64,000 bases of DNA, taken from assembly GCA_935421215.2 (NCBI GenBank), contig OW285235.1, forward strand, positions 210,922,232 to 210,986,231, in the 5' to 3' direction. The position numbers were made by a program, and so were the translations under genes. Positions 8,891 through 22,086 of this stretch are shown here, piece after piece (within the stretch, counting starts at the first letter, position 1; every line of letters starts with the position of its first letter). The DNA comes from Melolontha melolontha (Eukaryota; Arthropoda; Insecta; Coleoptera; Scarabaeidae). A model generated the notes under the pieces. It ran no database searches and had not been told where the DNA came from. It saw nothing but the letters and a program-made list of their open reading frames with translations.

Positions 8891-10119
8891 CACTTGTGTT
8901 TTTTATTTCAATTTATAATCGGACACCTCTTAAAAAACACACTTTACTAGAATACTACAATAAATACTGTAAACTATGGCAATAAGCCCATAAGCTTCGG
9001 TGCTAGAAACGTAGACTTGGTCAAACGACGACGTACATAAAGAAAACTTCATATTTTAGAATGATACGCAATAATCTAGGAATGAAGTTATGATCGAGTT
9101 TTTACATGGAATAAAGTGGATTAATTAAATTTATTAAATAATTAACTCGACGAAACTCATGACATTAAGTTACTCAAATAAGTAACGTCATTATTTCAGA
9201 AAAACATTTGTAACCCTTTATAACAGTAAAAAGAAATGTATTTAATTATGTATACTAAAAGGACGTGTATTTGCGTTTGTAATTCTTTTATGCGGGCGAT
9301 GAAAGGACAAAGTAAAAGCGAAAAACACTCTCGAATGTGGCCCCGAAATGAAAGCAAATTAATATTGATTTTTAATATATTTTCACGATAAGAGGGATAT
9401 TCGATATTGAATTCCATTTCATTCGGACTCCGCAAAATCCGTCGTATGTTTGGTTAGCATATACATATATAAATGTTTGCACGTAGATAAACATACATAA
9501 AGCCAAAAGATAATTAAGAACTGGTGAATTTATGTACATACCCTACATGCTCATTCTGACGAAGATAAAATTACCGTACATAATTTACTCACTCCTTAAA
9601 ACGAAATTAAAGAAGAAAGTATGTCAACATGTTATTATCTTTCATCTTTTGTTAATAATGAAACAATGACAATTTCAGAACCAGTGTTATTTATTTCTAA
9701 TTAGTTAATGGTAATAGTAGTAGTAGTAGTAGTTGATAATTATTAGATAAGAAGATATTGTCCATTAAAGCCGGTCTTCCTGGTGCACTTAATATTAACT
9801 TTATTGTTATTGCTGGCTATTATGAGAGTTATTGCTTTATAACTGTGTTCGTATCTAAGTTCACAAATTTATTTTTATTCAAATATACATTCGTGGACAA
9901 AAAAAAATCGGGAACTGAAGTGAATGTCTGTTATCATAATTAAAATTATTTTTTTTGTTTTTTGTTCACAAGACATGAATCTATGAAATAAGAATTGGGA
10001 ATTAAAGAAGATACAAAATATTTCATTTATCAAAACAGTCAAAATAATAACAAAAATAATTACGAAACCAAAAAATCCACCCAACCCAAAAAAATATTGG
10101 TGTGCTCTTTACTCAGCTA
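8891..10119. other. No gene seen; short TAG microsatellite
   Basis: AT-rich spacer. A run of TAG/AGT trinucleotides lies at 9715-9732. Frames of 60-80 codons at 9196-9435, 9758-9943 and 9875-10084 have no family signature and a composition expected from AT-rich noncoding DNA. Confidence 0.45.
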
Positions 10120-11399
10120 CAGGGTGGCCCAAAAGGACCGAAGGGGTTTGAGTTCATTATAACTTCTTATTTAAGACATAATTATTAAATTTTTATAATT
10201 TTAAATACAGTATATTAATGGAGAATATTTTTAATTTATTTATGAAAAATTATATCTCGCAAGTGGTGGCCATTTTCTGCTTCGCATTTCGTGCTCTTTC
10301 CAAAACATTTTCCATAACCTTTCGCAAAACTTCAGGTGTTATGTTGTTGATTTCGTCGCGTATTTTATTTTTTAATTGCTATATGGTTCGAGGCTTATTA
10401 ATATAGACTTTTCCTTTCAAATAACCCCAAAGGAAACAGTCTGAAGCGGTTAAATCCGGTGAACGCGGAGGCCAATTAAAATCGCTTGTATGGGAAATAA
10501 TTCGTTCACCAAAGATGTCGCGTAAAAGAGCCATTGTGTCCCTCGCAGTGTGCGCTGTGGCTCCATCCTGTTGGAACCATACTTGCGGATGGTTTTCCAC
10601 GGCTGGCCTTAAAAAATTTTCCAACATTGTCCGATATCTAACACCAGTGATGGGAAACGGCGACCCCGTGTTCATTTTCAAAAAAATATGGGCCAATTAT
10701 CCTTTCCGACGAAACACCGCACCAAGCGGTACACTTAAGTGAGTGTAATTCTCGCTGTTGAACTACTCTTGGATTTTCCGTAGCCCATATCCTGCAGTTT
10801 TGCCTATTAACGAACCCATTTATGGAAATGGAAATGGGGTTCGTCGCTCATAATTAAATTATGAATAAAATCATGATTTTCTTCTGCTTTTTGACGAAAA
10901 TAAATTGCATAATCAAGTCGTTGCTGGTAATCTGTCGGTTTCAATTGTTGGACAAGCTGAATTTTGTATAGAAACATTCTTATTGTATGCAAAATTCTCT
11001 GCTGCGACCCTCTTGAGAGGCCAAGTTGTGTCGAACGTCTCCTGGTTCATGTTTCTCCATCTTCCCGAATACTCACCTGTACCCGTTCAATATTGTCATC
11101 CGTGTGCACCGTTCGTCGTCTGCCGGCACCAGGAAGGTTCTTTACTGCCCCTTGTTCTCGAAAATTTGCAACCAGACGGTTTATTGTTGACTCTGAGGGT
11201 CCAACCCGCACATTAAAATAACGACGATATGCACGCTGAGTCAAAACAATGGATCTTTGATTTGAGAAATAAAGTTCAACGATTTTGGCACGTTGTTCAA
11301 TTGTGTACTGTTCCATTTTAAATTCCCCAAGTCTTCTTTACAAAATACAGAAAACAAAAAAAGGAATTAAAACCCCTTCGGTCATTTTAGGCCACCCTG
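10120..11399 (-). mobile_element. DD41D mariner, end to end (1280 bp)
   Basis: The inverted ends begin CAGGGTGGCC and remain similar for about 33 bp (GACCGAAGGGGTTT is shared), with TA at 10118-10119 and 11400-11401. The transposase reads on the minus strand. The element abuts the Tc1 pseudogene that begins near 11440. Confidence 0.9.
10250..11316 (-). pseudogene. DD41D mariner transposase
   Basis: The gene starts with MEQYTIEQRAKIVELYF (ATG at 11316) and continues through a helix-turn-helix (STINRLVANFREQG), RRRTVHTDDNIERV, FLYKIQLVQQLKPTDYQQR, the first catalytic region LIMSDEPHFHFHKWV, the second aspartate in WFQQDGATAHTARDT and the third in PPRSPDLTASDCFLWGY. The distance between the second and third aspartates is 41 residues, so the group is DD41D. 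The end reads VMENVLERARNAKQKM before the TAA at 10250-10252. Stops and frameshifts occur near 11047, 10807, 10700 and 10380. The protein would be about 345 aa if uninterrupted; it is not functional now. Confidence 0.88.
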
Positions 11400-11439
11400 T
11401 ATTATTTGTTGTGTTGAAAGGTCATTTGAACTGTCAGTA

Positions 11440-12421
11440 CTGACACAAGTAGAAAATGTAGCTCGAGTAGAGCTTTGAACGAAGACGGACGCAGTATTCG
11501 ATACATCGCTGCTGTCTTGAATATTATCAGGAGTACCGTCCAAGACGCAATACAGTGACATCGACAAACCCAGGAAAGCCAGGATTAGACAGACCTCGGA
11601 CCACAAACGGGCGAAAGACCGTTTTGTGGTATTATCTATACTATGCGATCGTGGATTACCATCAACAATTGTGCCTCGCCAAGTCGAAGACGTTTACGGT
11701 ACTGCAGTTTCTGCACGAACCGTTCGCCGAAGTTTGAAGGAACACGGGTTATATCAGGGAACCCTGCTGCTTTCCACTTTTGCTTCCAGCTTATAGTGTT
11801 CAGCGGCTACAATTAGCCAGTGAAACAATAAATAATCAATCTACATTATTCCATTCCATTATTCACGAATGAATCTCGTTTTTTTCTGCGTTCACCAGAT
11901 GGACGACAACGTGTGTGGAGAAGACCTGGTGCACGATTTTCCCCGAGTTGTATATCTCCAAGGTATTTGAGGGAATCGGTATAATGATTTGGGCTGGCAT
12001 TTCTTATACGCGAAAACTGAGCTTGTGCTCATTGAAAATGATACCATGACGGCTGTTTGGTATATCAACGAGTGTTTAGCTGATCACGTTGTGCCATTTG
12101 CTCCATTCGTAGACGAGAACTTTACTCTAATGCACGATAATGCGCGAGCTCACACTACACAGTTGGTTGAGCAATATTTGGATGCGGTTAACTTTTGCCG
12201 TTTGCAATGGCCAGCTCGAAGCACGGACTTGAATCCTATCGAAAATCTCTGGGATTTATTAGAGCGACGTGTTCGGAACCGACAACACGTACCGGGATCT
12301 TCGAATAGTTCTTAGTGAGGAATGGGAAAACATTACACAAGAGGCCGCCAACTACATTCAAAGTTTATTTCGTCATATGGTAGAAGTCATTAGAGTTCGT
12401 GGAGGTATTACGCACTATTAA
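11440..12421 (+). pseudogene. Tc1-type (DD34E) transposase
   Basis: The early part reads ALNEDGRSIRYIAAVLNIIR, a Tc1 helix-turn-helix. Later come RFFLRSPDGRQRVWRRPGAR, downstream of a lost first aspartate, and then the best preserved frame at 11989-12315 with KTELVLIENDTMTAVWYINE, FTLMHDNARAHTTQLVEQYL and STDLNPIENLWD. The second D and the E are 34 residues apart, the classic Tc1 spacing. The C-terminus continues in another frame to the TAA at 12419-12421. There are at least four frame breaks. Terminal repeats were not found. Confidence 0.85.
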
Positions 12422-13154
12422 TCGCTTAAATTGTGTGAAAATGTAGTTGTAAAATAAAGCCGATAAGGCCAATGAATTAGCACAATTTACTGTTTGTGAC
12501 TTTTTCTTATTGAATAAAATGGTAAGTACTTAAATCACGTACGCCATTTAAATCAACTAAACATTTTTTATTAGTTTTTTTATCGTTTAAAAACGGACTT
12601 TCTGTCATTTAGACAAATGTTATTATAAAGTTTATGCGTTTTTAGAATATTCCCATTCCCATCTTCATTTAGTTTTTAAAGTTGTGCTCTTATTGTAATG
12701 GAAATGAAGTGCAACATCTCTAATTGATCAAACTTCTTTAACTTTCGGTATAATAAAATACTTTTTTTATTCGGAAACTTTTGGTATTTGCATTTTTGAT
12801 TAACTTAGTTGTCACGGCATAACGTTAATAATAATAACGTAAGAAAAATACAAAATTAAACGGGGGAAAAAAAAAGAGATGTACGCGATTTTTTTGAATA
12901 AAAGAGTACCGTTTTTGTATTTCTGATTCTAAGTTTGTAGATAATGTTTCATGTCCTGTTACAAAAAAATAAAATAAAATAAATTTTTCTTGTACTAACA
13001 GACATTTACTTCGGTGTAGATTAACATTTTTTTTATTCTTTACCTATTCTCGGTTACACCACATCAATTAACATATTTTTACAAGCAACATTAACAAGAA
13101 CAAGTGACACAATCACCATAGTGTGGCGCAAACAGGGAAATATTATCGCTATTA
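12422..13154. other. No gene seen
   Basis: AT-rich spacer between the Tc1 pseudogene and the mariner starting at 13155. No long frame and no clear repeat. Confidence 0.45.
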
Positions 13155-14565
13155 ACGAGCACATAATGACACATTACTTGATGCTTGACAGTTTCATTTG
13201 GTTTAATTGTAAAAAAAGGTTATGGCATTGAAATGATACTACAACAAAAAGAAAACAAATAATTTATTTAATATCGAAATCATAATCAAAATTTACATAT
13301 AGCTACAGAAGTTGTTGAAAATGTTGTCCATTTACATCTAAACACAAACCAACTCTTCTCCGCAATCCAGCAAAAACTTTATGCAGCATTTGCGGTGAGT
13401 TGTTGATCTCTTCACACGTTTCTGTTATGCGAATTCTCAGTTGTTCCAGATTATGAATTGGCGTTGAATAAATCGAATTTTTTATGTATGGCCATACGAA
13501 AAAATCACATATGTTTAAATCGCAAGACCTAGTTGGATATGGGATTTCAGTGTTCCTGCTTATTATTCTGTTATCAAAAAATTCTCTGAGATATTGAAGT
13601 GTTTCTCTGATCGTATGTGCTGTTGCACCATCTTGTTGGAAATACCCATTTTGTAATTCCTCATCATCCAGTTGATTTATGAATAAGCCGAGTATCTCAT
13701 TGCGATATCGTGCAGCAGTAAGTGTACCTTCAAAAAAAAATGGGACCCACCAATCTTCTTCGACATATTCCAACCCAAACACCAACTTTTTGGGGATGCA
13801 ATGTTTCTTCAACAAAAAAATGAGGATTTTCAGAGGACCAACACCTCTTTGAATTACATATTCTGTGAATTAACATATCCAGAAAGATAAAACCAGGCCT
13901 CATCCGTGAAAAAAACTGTGTTAAGGATATCCTGATTGTGTAGATTATTTTGAAACCATTGACAAAATTCCACTCGTCTTAAATAATCCACTGGATAAAG
14001 TTCATGAAAACATTGCAGCTTGTATGGATGACAATGTAAGACTTTTTTAAGAATGAATTGGCACGTACCATAAGATAGATTTGTTTGTTGGGTCATTACT
14101 GAAATGGATGTTTTTGGATTTTCATCAATAATATGCTGAATATTGCTTCAATATTATCAGCTGTACGTTTAGATGGCAGTCCACTTCCAGTTTTTCGACC
14201 GACGTTATCAGTCTCTCTGAATAACTTTACACAATTTGTCAAAACATTGTAAAAATCATTGTAGTCAAACACTAATTCAGGATGTTCTTCACTAAAATCA
14301 GCCATGCATTCTGTAATTGAATACTGCCACTCGCTATTTACTTTCACACCTGTACGGAAGTAACATTCGATAATTTTTGCTTTTTGTTCTATGTTGAATA
14401 CCATTTATTAAATAAATTTAATTTTCTTAATAAGAGTTTTGAAAAATTTGACAAAAACTTATAGTTTCAATGTCAAATAATAATAAATGTCATTATGTGG
14501 AAGTGGCTAAAGTACCAACCCAATTTCACAGTCTACTCCAATTATGAATTTTTTCGATGGCTCGT
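13155..14565 (-). mobile_element. DD41D mariner, parent family of the 6783-7188 derivative
   Basis: The right end is a full copy of the 75-bp terminal repeat, with TA at 14566-14567. The left end begins ACGAG after TA at 13153-13154 but then jumps to CACATAATG, so about 61 bp of the left terminal repeat are deleted. The length is 1411 bp. Its 3' region matches the 406-bp derivative at 6783-7188 almost base for base where both survive. Confidence 0.9.
13303..14404 (-). pseudogene. DD41D mariner transposase
   Basis: The start is at 14404 (MVFNIEQKAKIIECYFRTG), followed by the linker GRKTGSGLPSKRTADNIEAI, QFILKKVLHCHPYKLQCFHE, the first catalytic region VFFTDEAWFYLSGYVNSQN, the second aspartate in YFQQDGATAHTIRETLQYL and the third in RSCDLNICDFFVWPYIK, with 41 residues between the last two. 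The C-terminus reads LRRRVGLCLDVNGQHFQQLL. Frameshifts near 14140, 14096 and 13850 divide it. It uses the same catalytic layout as the pseudogene at 10250-11316 but is clearly a different family by sequence. Confidence 0.9.
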
Positions 14566-14760
14566 TACTTCTACTGGACAAATTTGCTAAAAATGAGAGG
14601 TATTCAGGTTTTTCCTTGTTAATTATTCAATTTTCGCTTAAAAATTTATAATTACAAAGCTGCTGATTTTTAAATTCGATAAAATTTAAATTCGAGTCAT
14701 GTCGATGTTCCGAAGAAATTTCTAATTTAAATAAATCTAAGTAAACTTGTAAACTAAATC

Positions 14761-15600
14761 TACGAGGTGCTGCACAGAAATTCCCGGAATGTGAAAAAAA
14801 AAACACAATAAATTCTTCTTATAACTTATTTACTACTTTCCCCTTCCTCTCCTTTCGCATGAATGCACTGATCCCTGCGACTGGCGATTCAGTTTGGATC
14901 CTCTCAATCGTTTAAAAATAGCGCCTTGAGCTTCAGTCTAATTTTCGATAACAAAAAGAAGTCTAGGGGACAAGATCTAGGGCGAAGGGAGGGTGAAGTA
15001 ATATTGAGGCTAGAAACTGACACAAACAAGTGACGTGTGCGTTGGTGCATTGACTAATGTAGAATCCACGAATTGTTGCGCCATTTGGCAGGCTTGGCAT
15101 GCGCTTGAGTCGAATGGTTTCTCTTAGTCGCCGAAGAACATTGCAATAAAATCGCTGTTGCTACGAACTTACAGTGTTTTCTTTGGTCGTGGTGTCGATG
15201 TCTTCCACTACCACTGCTGCTTTTTTTAGGGATCAAACCCGTATACTCACGATTCGTAGCCAGTAATGATTTTGAAACTGAAGTTCGTCAGCTTGTTGAG
15301 TTCGCCGGGGTGAATACGCTGAACGTCGTACGACAAACCGACAACGTTATATTGTTCTCCTTCGAACTTAAAGGATAACATCACGAACTTTTACTAAATT
15401 TTGTAAAGTATTTTCCATCGATGGACAACCGGGACGCTAATCATCAACCGATACACGTCTATTTTTAAAATTGTTGTATTACTCCTAAGTAAGCATCTGG
15501 CATAAAGCATCCTCTCCAGCATGCATTTTCAGAGTTCCGCTGCCATTTTACCAAGTTTGAAGCAGAATTTGATATACGTTCTTTGCTCTCCCACATCATA
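14761..15600 (-). pseudogene. DD34D-type mariner transposase, decayed
   Basis: From 15600 downward the minus strand gives YIKFCFKLGKMAAEL (N-terminal helix-turn-helix), then RPGCPSM, FKIITGYES followed by a stop and VYGFDP (first catalytic region, with GDES altered to GYES), PAKWRNNSWILH and a degraded second aspartate region, and CPLDFFLLSKIRLKLK around the third. A TACGAGGTGCTGCACAG string at 14761 resembles mariner terminal repeats and probably marks the element end. Both catalytic regions that can be read are mutated, and the frame changes at least six times. Confidence 0.72.
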
Positions 15601-17259
15601 CATTGTAGTGTCGTAGAATAACTCAAACACAACTCAACAAATATAAACACAATAGTACATTGTGTATCTAGTAGTAAAAGCGATACATTCCCTGACGACA
15701 ATATAAATTGTTGGCCGAGGCATTGAAGTCCGGGAAAGTGCTTTTACTACTACCTTTTTTCCTGAAATCGGAATCAACATTATTATAAATTAAAGAATTT
15801 TTATAAATGCATAACATTTTTTTATTACTATCTAATTGTCTATGAAATCGTTTCTTTGACAATCACTTTTGTTTGTTGTTGTGAAACAGGTCAGAGATTC
15901 ATTACTTATTATTTCGCTTTAATACCTTCTTATCGCTAAAAAAAAATTTAAATGGACAGTGATGAAGGTGTGCGGGAACCCACCGGAGTTGGTAAAATAT
16001 GCTGAAAATGCTGTCGGCGTGTATTTATTTACTGTCTAAAATGTATATTAAAAAACTGGTAAGGGAAAGCTACCGACTTTTCCGGCTTAGCACGAAAAAA
16101 ACCTTCCCGGACTGTTTTCTGATGTTTGCTTAGCAACGGAGTAAAATACTAGAATAGCTTATTTTGGGATCCGAAATTGCGCCAAGAAATAGGCAATCTT
16201 GACCGATTTCAGAAAAAAAACTGTTTGTCGTCACCTAGCAAAGTACCGTTTGGCAGACTGACTTAGCATAAACGTAGCTCACACCATCTAGCGTTATAAA
16301 TCTGTACTATGATCCCTTGGCGCGCCACATTAAAATTTCGAGATTTTTTGGGTAAAACCCCGTAAAAACAAATGGCCGTTTATATATTTAACAACTAAAT
16401 ACTAACCCAGAACGTAACAACATCAATAATACCTAGACCTTATCAATATCAGGTCCCTTTCCTTACATGTTGACACAAATGGTATACCCGTATCACGCTA
16501 GACCCACAAATTGAATGAAAACCAATATATGATTTGATCAGATTAAAGTAGGTGGCGCTTAACTTGCTACAGCTTTTGCAAAATGTGTTGTTTATACGCA
16601 AGTACAGATATAGGTATCTCATTACCTCAAAGTGTGCCTCTGCAAACTTTGAGTGATCTATTTATTCACACTATCATATATAGTTGATCCGGACGAATAC
16701 AGTCATTTCTTCTCGTCTACTAACTTTAGGCCTCCAACAACAAAGGACAAACTACTTCGAATGAGAGAAAAATGAGTTTTCAAGTTAATTTGCGTGTGCA
16801 GTAAAACTTGGAACACTTGGAGGTATTCACTAGGACAGCCAGTCGTGGTTACAGAAGCACGAATGTTAAAAATAAGTGAAACTTTTATATATAAAGATAA
16901 GCAATAATTAAGAGAATCAGTTTTATATCAGATTCTATAGCTGCGAGTAAGAGGAGCGAAACAGCGGGTATTGGAACGACCGCATCTGCTCCAAAAACAT
17001 ATCTTAATGAAGCGGTTAGGTTGACTGATAATGCGATGAATTAAAGCAAAATATTTTTGTAGCATTAACATTGCAAAAGTTATTATTTTTATCGCCGAAT
17101 TTAATAAATTCCTGGATTAATATTATCACCAAGTCCACTTTTACGAAATTAGTCAAGATTTAGATATAGGGTGCGTACTGAAAATACTAGATTGTAACGA
17201 GATTGCAATTGAATTCACAATTTTTTGTCCTCGAAATATGAAATTTCTGAAAAAGTTTA
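15601..17259. other. No gene recognised
   Basis: Mixed-composition spacer. 15950-16350 is less AT-rich than its surroundings but has no frame over 60 codons. No inverted ends were found. Confidence 0.45.
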
Positions 17260-18608
17260 TACGAGGGACACCTTTTATATTTTTACAATCGATCACTAGA
17301 TGGTGCTTTTGACATATGTAATCACTATATTCTTAAAGTTTGACTTTTGTCAATGATTAATCCGCGATGGCTTAGAAATTTAGTCAGCTCGTTTGTTGAC
17401 AGTGACAGTTTTAAGACAGAGTGAGTTTGTAAAATAATGGAGATTACTCGTGAAGGTTTTCGTTGGATGATTTTTTACGATTATAAAAAAGGCCTAACTC
17501 CACAAGTATGCATTATATCGCTTCGGTCAATTTTTGGTAATGAACCGACAGTTTATAATTGGTTTGCAGAATTTCGTCATGGTCGTGCCTCAGTGAGTGA
17601 TGAATCACGTAAAAATCGGCCTAAAACTAATACGATTCCAAAAATAATCGCTGCTGTGCGGAAAATGATAGAACACGATCTACATGTGACTTACCAGTGA
17701 GGTAGAGGCATCATTTGGCATATCGCAGACTGCAATTCATTCGATTATATATGAACATTTATTTGTAAAAAAAAATGTTCTAGATGGATTACACATAACT
17801 TGATCGAAGTACAGAAATCAGCTCGTATCAATTGGTGTAAAGAGATGCGCAAAAAATGCGACGTAGGAACCGCAAAATCCGTATACAACATCGTCACAGG
17901 TGACGAGACATGAATATATGCGTATGAGCCAAAAATCTAGCAACAATCTACTGTATGGGTGTTCCAAGACGAACCGAACCACACAAAAGTTGTTCGTGCA
18001 AGGAGCACTTCCAAGATAATGATCGCTTGTTTTTTCGGCTGTACAGGACACATCGCAACAGTTCCTTTAAAGGATCGAAAAACTGTTAACGCTGAATTGT
18101 ATACAGTAATTTGTTTGCCAAAAGTTATAGACGAAATCAGGAAGAACAACCGAAAACGTCGCATTATTCTTCATCGCGACAATGCGAGTTCCCATACAGC
18201 ACGTCTAACAGTTGACTCTTTGAAGGAGAAAAGTGTTGAAATAATGTCTCATTGTCCATATTCACCTGGCTTGACGCCGAATGATTTCTTTTTGTTCCCA
18301 ACTGTGAAATAAAAAATGCGTGGACAGCCATTTTCAACACCTCAAGAAGCAGTCGAAGCCTTTGAAAACCATGTTTCTGAAATACAACCTTCAGAGTGGA
18401 AAAAATGTTTTGAGAACTGGTTCGTACGCATGCAAAAGTGTATAGACCATAAAGGCGAATATTTTGAAAAACAATAAAACAGATAATACAACCCACTGCG
18501 ATCTCCACCAATTATGTTGTCAGTAGAGACCTGACGCATAAAATAGTTTGTTCCCAAAATTTTGTTTTCTTCCCAGATTTTGTAAAAATATAAAAGGTGA
18601 CCCTCGTA
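17260..18608 (+). mobile_element. DD34D mariner, end to end (1349 bp)
   Basis: The inverted ends TACGAGGGACACCTTTTATA and TACGAGGGTCACCTTTTATA match for about 28 bp, with TA duplications at 17258-17259 and 18609-18610. One decayed transposase reads along the plus strand. Confidence 0.9.
17437..18477 (+). pseudogene. DD34D mariner transposase
   Basis: The protein starts MEITREGFRWMIFYDYKKG at 17437, with the two-helix-turn-helix layout of mariner (PTVYNWFAEFRHGRASVSDE). The first catalytic region reads VYNIVTGDET, followed by a stop. The second aspartate is in IILHRDNASSHTARLTVDSL and the third in YSPGLTPNDFFLFP, with 34 residues between them. The C-terminus ends RMQKCIDHKGEYFEKQ before the TAA at 18475-18477. 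Stops interrupt it at 17698, near 17910 and 17938, and near 18310, with small shifts. The best intact block is 17959-18312. The remnants at 22087-22520, 34107-34674 and 61055-62110 are related. Confidence 0.9.
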
Positions 18609-21600
18609 TACGTTCGTAAAAAGCAATGCCTTTTTATTTCGTAATTTGTGTTGAACCGAATGTGATAGGAAAAAAAATCTAAATCATGTTTGAAATCACA
18701 AGAACATATTTAGTCAATATCACATATTAAAATTTAAACGCCACAAACTTAAATTTGTTAACTTGTGTTATCTAAGTACTAATACATCAAATATTGTCTT
18801 ATTGTTAGATTAATACTATTTATAAATTCGTTCCGGCTGTGCGCCTTCTTGACAAAATAGTTATAAGTACAGTAAGAATTGCATACACAATAAATGTTAA
18901 ACGACATCGTAAAAGCGATCGAAGGGTTTGTCTGAGCTTCGCTTGTGCGCAAGAAACTCGAAAAAACTTGTTTTATAAATTGTTCGCGCTATAAAACACG
19001 CGCCAAATGAAAATAAGCGAGTTGTAATTACACTGGCTGCAATTATCTTACTTGTGTGTTGTCTATCTCGTATTTCTAAGACAACGAGAGAATACTCTCA
19101 AATTGAAATTAGCGTGGAAACCAGACAGAATTGTGATAATTGCTAAGACTAACCGCAAATGCGTGTATGATGTATCACCTCAGAAAAATGTTCACTACAA
19201 TTCCACACAAGTTTTGTATTCGTTTTGTATATTCCTTTTATTAGACTTGTTCACAGAACCAGATCCAGGTAGACTGAATCACGATACTTACTTAGCCTCG
19301 AAGATGGATTTGCCTAAATTCAATGTAAAACGTTTAAAGTCGTCATCCTTATAGTATACGAGAAAACACATACGCTCACATTATGTTTATAGACCGTAAA
19401 AACAAAAATACAAAGATCATGTATATCTAATCATCGTAATATATTAATCTTAATTTAATTTTATATTAATTAATTGAACGAAAAATATATACTCTTCCAT
19501 ATTAATTGTAGAAGAATTGGAAATTAAATCGTCTAAAGATGTAAGGTTGGATTTTGATTGTTTCTCTAACAGTTGCGCCATCGATTTATTGAAGCAATTG
19601 AATTTTTCTTGACACAATATTAAATTTATTATAGAATTTAATGCGACTATACTGACCAATCAATTTTCCATGAATGATTGAATTTTTAAAAAATTGTATA
19701 CTGTCATATTTTACCACGATAAAAATTAATTTAAGAAAAGTAAGATTAAATAAAAACAAAATGTAATTAAAAAGGGGTTGTGCAGTCTAATATGTAGTAA
19801 GGTAATAATAAATTCTATGTTCACATTCAATGAATCTTAGGTTACGATTCATTCGTTATAATTTAATTAATAAAACTTTGAAACTACGTATCAAATAAAA
19901 CTATAAAAATGTATATTGAGATCGTTTTAGCATTTAAAATCCAATATTAGCAAAATAGCGTGCAGATAAATTACATAAAATCCCATACTTCATCAAATAA
20001 CTTGTAGACACAATCTATAATGGGCTGGTAAATCATCAATATCACATTAATATCAGTAAAATCCACAGGTTAAATTCCATTCGCACATAACCTACGAACA
20101 AATAAATAAAAATAATAATTAAGGAAGAACAGGTTGAAGAAACAACAAGCTAGACGAAGTAAATTCAACTGGCACGAAAAACTATTCACTAACAATATCA
20201 AATGGGAAGTCTCAGACTAATTAAAGAAACCGTCGACATATTCGCAGCAAGCAGAACCTGAAGAATGAAAATAAAGGAAATCAAAACAAAATTAATGCCA
20301 AACAACATTTTTTAACTTTTGTTTAATAAAATTAATTTTGTTAAACGGCCTGCCCGAATGAAAAACAAAAATGAACCAATAAGACTATTCAAATCGAAAA
20401 CGGGGAAAAGCCAATCACGATACGGGATTTCCAAATTCAAATTTAAGACGCCGGAAAGCTAATAAAATACCTAAATTGAATTCAAACTTGGAAGAAATCT
20501 GATTGGGCGAAAGAATTTGAACCGATGAAAATTTTATATTTAAATTTAAAACTACGGGGAAAATTAAAAAGAGTTTAGTAAAGAAAAGCAAACAGCAAAT
20601 GCATTTTTGCATTCTAGTAAACAAAATATAATGCATTAGATGAGAAAATTAGACATTAGACATAGAAAAGCGAAATAAGAGACGTGGGAAATCACGGGAT
20701 GTTGGAAAAACTCACGCAGAATCAAAAGAGCGAACTACACCAAGACAGCAAGAGAGAGATCGACATGAAGTTTTTAGTTGTTCAGACGCACTAAGTTTTG
20801 ACGACGATAAACGGTATACGTGGAGCTATTTTTTTTAACAATTTAATGTTTTATAACAATTTCAACGAACTTTCAATTTCATGTACGCATTTTAATTTAA
20901 TCTAAATATAAATCTTTACGGTTTTAAAAGTAATAATGAATTCTAATTTCTGTTGAACAAAACTTGTATTTTACTCGAAATAACGAATTTTATACTAGAA
21001 AAATATATCCATTTTTACAGAAGACGAGATATATACAAAATATATAAACAAAAAAGATCAGTGTAAGTAGCAAACTCATACAATAATTTGAAGTCTATAA
21101 AACTAATTTAAGATTTTAAAAATATAGATGGATAATTAGTTTTCGAATTAATTAAAAGTAAATTAAATATTTCAGCAATCATTTGTGACAGATATCTAGC
21201 ATTGCAACGTAGAGCTGAGATTGCTGAGATGCAAGTAACACTCAAAAATAAAAATTGTAGGAAGTAAATGAAATAATATACAGTATGGAGATAAAGGTTA
21301 TGCTCCGTAGAGTTAACATCCACAAGGCACACGGTCAAATAACTTTGCTTAAATAAAAGAATTTATCAGTAAATTCCAGAAAGTCCATATACACAATTTT
21401 TTGGTACGAAGGACAAACAAAGACACCTTGAATCATTACTTAGCATTCAGAGGGTACAGATTCCCTAAGCTAAACGAGACATTCAAACGTGATAATTCTG
21501 AAAGATTCTGTAAAGAATCAGGACAAACTTCAAAGTTATATGAATTTATTCATAATATCCATATTGACGATAACTAGGATTAAGTTAAAAAGTTAGTATA

Positions 21601-22086
21601 AATGAGTTGTAAATATATATTAATCAATAAAACAATTTTTAAACAATAAACATCGACTTGCTGTATCATTTCTCTTAAAGTTTACACATTAGATGCTAGG
21701 CCTAGTTAATAAAAACCTACTTAATACTCCTGAGATAAGCACACAAAACAAAAGAATCTAGAAAGGTATATGTTGAGTTGGCGACCTATATAACATTCAT
21801 GTTTTAACAAAGCAAGTAAAACTACACAGCAATATGTCCTTCTGTAGTTTATAAGCGATACTATAGGCAGTGAAATTACAAGTAACTATTTACACAATTT
21901 GGAAATGTGTATATTTGCGTTGTCTACATTGCAAATAGTCATTTTTGTATGTAATATTTGAACTAATGACATGATAGAATGAATGCTACATTTGATCGCA
22001 ACTACAGTCCGAAAACTATTTAAATACATTACTCTGACATTGATGACTGATGTTAAGAATAAGTTTAGTTTCTTCATTTTCTGAAA
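18609..22086. other. No gene recognised
   Basis: A 3.5-kb AT-rich spacer. The frame at 19052-19354 (100 codons) has no signature. 20000-20700 is purine-rich on the plus strand and contains short AAATTCAAATTTAA-like strings but no reading frame of note. No terminal repeats or RNA gene were recognised. Confidence 0.4.

Noticed and set aside
10515..11221. Plus-strand frames of 75-103 codons
   Set aside because: They are antisense to the DD41D transposase at 10250-11316, whose motifs are clear.
15465..15862. Minus-strand frames of 64-78 codons
   Set aside because: The first overlaps the mariner N-terminus in the wrong frame; the true motif (YIKFCFKLGK) is in another frame. The second has no signature.
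17260..18608. Active mariner
   Set aside because: Both ends are good but the transposase has at least four stops, one directly after the first catalytic region.
19052..19354. Host exon of 100 codons
   Set aside because: No splice sites at sensible places, no domain and no conserved-looking composition.
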